Positions 62,690 through 64,000 of a stretch of 64,000 bases of DNA are shown here, piece by piece. Made by a program: the position numbers and the translations under genes. The stretch lies in NCBI RefSeq assembly GCF_003574625.1, contig NZ_QNUJ01000006.1, positions 344,551-408,550 on the forward strand, read 5' to 3'. The DNA is from Shinella zoogloeoides (lineage in GTDB: Bacteria; Pseudomonadota; Alphaproteobacteria; Rhizobiales; Rhizobiaceae). The first letter of the stretch is position 1. Each line of letters starts with the position of its first letter. A model generated the notes under the pieces. It saw only the letters and a list, made by a program, of their open reading frames with translations. It was not told the DNA's origin and did no database searches.

Positions 62690-63835
62690 ATGACCATCAC
62701 CGCCAACTGGAGCTACCCGACCGCGATCAAGTTCGGCGCGGGCCGGATTAAGGAACTGGCCGACCACTGCAAGGCGGTCGGCATGAAAAAGCCGCTGCTC
62801 GTCACCGACCGCGGCCTCTCGACCATGGCGATCACGCAGAACGCGCTCGACATCCTGGAGGCCGCAGGCCTCGGCCGGGCGATGTTCGCCGAGGTCGATC
62901 CGAACCCGACCGACAGGAACCTCGAAGCCGGCGTGAAGGCCTTCAAGGCCGGCGGCCATGACGGCGTCGTCGCCTTCGGCGGCGGCTCCGGTCTCGACCT
63001 CGGCAAGGCCGTCGCCTTCATGGCCGGCCAGACGCGCCCGGTCTGGGATTTCGAGGATGTCGGCGACTGGTGGACCCGCGCCAATTCCGACGGCATCGCG
63101 CCCATCGTCGCCGTGCCGACGACGGCCGGCACCGGCTCGGAAGTCGGCCGCGCCTCCGTCATCACCAATTCCGAGACGCACACCAAGAAGGTGATCTTCC
63201 ATCCGAAGTTCCTGCCTTCGGTGACGATCTGCGACCCGGAGCTGACGGTCGGCATGCCGAAGGTCATCACCGCCGGCACCGGCATGGACGCCTTCGCCCA
63301 TTGCCTCGAAGCCTATTCCTCGCCCTTCTACCATCCGATGAGCCAGGGCATCGCGCTCGAGGGCATGCGCCTCGTCAAGGAATACCTGCCGCGCGCCTAC
63401 AAGGACGGCACGGATATCGAGGCCCGCGCCAACATGATGTCGGCCGCCGCCATGGGCGCCGTCGCCTTCCAGAAGGGCCTCGGCGCGATCCACTCGCTGT
63501 CGCACCCGGTCGGCGCGATCTACAACACGCATCACGGCATGACCAACGCCGTCGTGATGCCGCCAGTGCTGGCCTTCAACCGGCCGGCCATCGAGGCGAG
63601 GATCGCCAGCGCCGCCGCCTATCTCGGCATCGCTGGCGGTTTCGACGGCTTCTTCGACTATGTGCTGCGCCTGCGCGAAGAGGTCGGCGTGCCGGACAAG
63701 CTCGCTGCGCTCGGCGTCGGCACGGACCGCATCGACGAGATGGCCGCCATGGCCATCGTCGACCCGACGGCCGGCGGCAATCCGGTGGAGCTGACGCTCG
63801 ATGCGGCCAAGAAGCTCTTCATCGAGTGCATCTGA
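62690..63835 (+). CDS. Iron-containing alcohol dehydrogenase
   Basis: 381 residues of the group III Fe-dependent alcohol dehydrogenase family: GGGSGLDLGKAVAF, PTTAGTGSEVGRASVIT, and metal ligands in GTGMDAFAHCLEAY and HSLSHPVGAIYNTHHG. The ATG at 62690 starts MTITANWSYPTAIKFGAGRI, the usual family beginning; an in-frame start at 62582 lies inside the aldehyde dehydrogenase gene. Last gene of the operon before two terminators. Confidence 0.93.
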   Translation: MTITANWSYPTAIKFGAGRIKELADHCKAVGMKKPLLVTDRGLSTMAITQNALDILEAAGLGRAMFAEVDPNPTDRNLEAGVKAFKAGGHDGVVAFGGGSGLDLGKAVAFMAGQTRPVWDFEDVGDWWTRANSDGIAPIVAVPTTAGTGSEVGRASVITNSETHTKKVIFHPKFLPSVTICDPELTVGMPKVITAGTGMDAFAHCLEAYSSPFYHPMSQGIALEGMRLVKEYLPRAYKDGTDIEARANMMSAAAMGAVAFQKGLGAIHSLSHPVGAIYNTHHGMTNAVVMPPVLAFNRPAIEARIASAAAYLGIAGGFDGFFDYVLRLREEVGVPDKLAALGVGTDRIDEMAAMAIVDPTAGGNPVELTLDAAKKLFIECI

Positions 63836-63861
63836 TTTCTTACCGTTAACAAGTTACAGAG

Positions 63862-63893
63862 GCCCGGAAAACGTTGTTTTTCCGGGCTTATAC
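63862..63893 (+). terminator. Terminator after the alcohol dehydrogenase gene
   Basis: GCCCGGAAAA (63862-63871) pairs with TTTTCCGGGC (63878-63887), followed by TTATACATT. The A-stretch on one arm and T-stretch on the other make it effective in both directions. Confidence 0.85.
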
Positions 63894-63898
63894 ATTAC

Positions 63899-63940
63899 GA
63901 GGCCGGATCATCGGTTATGATGATCCGGCCTCGTTTGTCA
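63899..63940. terminator. Second terminator hairpin
   Basis: GAGGCCGGATCATC (63899-63912) pairs with GATGATCCGGCCTC (63919-63932), a 14-base perfect stem with tail GTTTGTC. It is set between the operon end and a frame that comes in from the right, so it may serve that gene. Confidence 0.75.
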
Positions 63941-64000
63941 TTTGGGTGATCGCAACACCTTGGTGACGATGCGCAGAGCGGTTGGTCCTTCCGGGCCTGA
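63938..64000 (-). CDS. Possible 3' end of a convergent gene, cut by the window edge
   Basis: Only 20 codons are visible: a minus-strand frame entering from the right edge (reads SGPEGPTALRIVTKVLRSPK, then TGA at 63938-63940). The stop falls at the base of a strong hairpin, which fits a gene end, and the composition is protein-like. Too short to assign a family; it may not be a gene. Confidence 0.35.
   Translation of the reverse strand, partial: SGPEGPTALRIVTKVLRSPK

Overview
The window is a GC-rich chromosomal stretch with about 63 protein-coding genes or gene fragments. Genes are tightly packed, with many ATGA stop/start overlaps. There are no rRNA, tRNA, phage or transposase genes. The gene content (FixJ-like regulator, PotD, Dpp and TRAP transporters, choline/carnitine-type catabolism, RibH under an FMN riboswitch) and the short palindromic intergenic repeats resembling rhizobial RIME elements point to an alphaproteobacterium of the Rhizobiaceae (Ensifer, Shinella, Rhizobium or Agrobacterium type). 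The genus cannot be fixed from the sequence alone.

Layout. 1-2.5 kb: a two-component pair (kinase cut by the left edge) followed by a secreted HbpS/GlcG-type protein. 2.6-4 kb: a small secreted protein, a glutathione transferase and a 47-residue membrane peptide. 4.1-7.8 kb: an eptA-pmrA-pmrB-like lipid A modification unit. 8-11 kb: small proteins, an SDR, a HAD hydrolase and a LysR regulator. 11.2-16.9 kb: two tandem dimethylglycine/sarcosine dehydrogenase-type flavoproteins and a PEP mutase/isocitrate lyase-family protein. 17.8-23.4 kb (minus): a five-gene unit in ydcSTUVW order, polyamine-type ABC importer plus aminobutyraldehyde dehydrogenase. 24-27.4 kb: a LysR/LysE divergent pair, then an esterase, a frameshifted ACT-domain gene and an exported PAAR-like protein. 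27.6-41 kb (minus, with a divergent AraC regulator): a gamma-butyrobetaine/carnitine catabolic operon with its own Dpp-type importer. 41-43.7 kb: two cell-wall enzymes that are lipoproteins, and a YdeI-family protein. 43.8-49.8 kb: a second PotABCD-type importer with an SDR and a divergent LuxR regulator. 49.9-50.6 kb: ribH behind an FMN riboswitch. 50.7-55.6 kb: a third ABC importer and an RpiR regulator. 55.8-63.8 kb: a TRAP transporter with a glutamine-synthetase-like ligase, aldehyde and alcohol dehydrogenases and an N-formylglutamate amidohydrolase-family hydrolase.

How it fits together. Much of the window imports and degrades small nitrogen compounds. The carnitine operon would yield glycine betaine, and the DMGDH-type enzymes could process its later demethylation products dimethylglycine and sarcosine; no enzyme for the betaine to dimethylglycine step is visible. 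The last operon has the parts expected for a gamma-glutamylated amino-alcohol pathway, which is the most interesting functional hypothesis here. The HbpS-like protein next to a kinase/regulator pair, several candidate operators in divergent promoters, and two families of hairpin-forming repeats placed inside operons are the other points worth checking.
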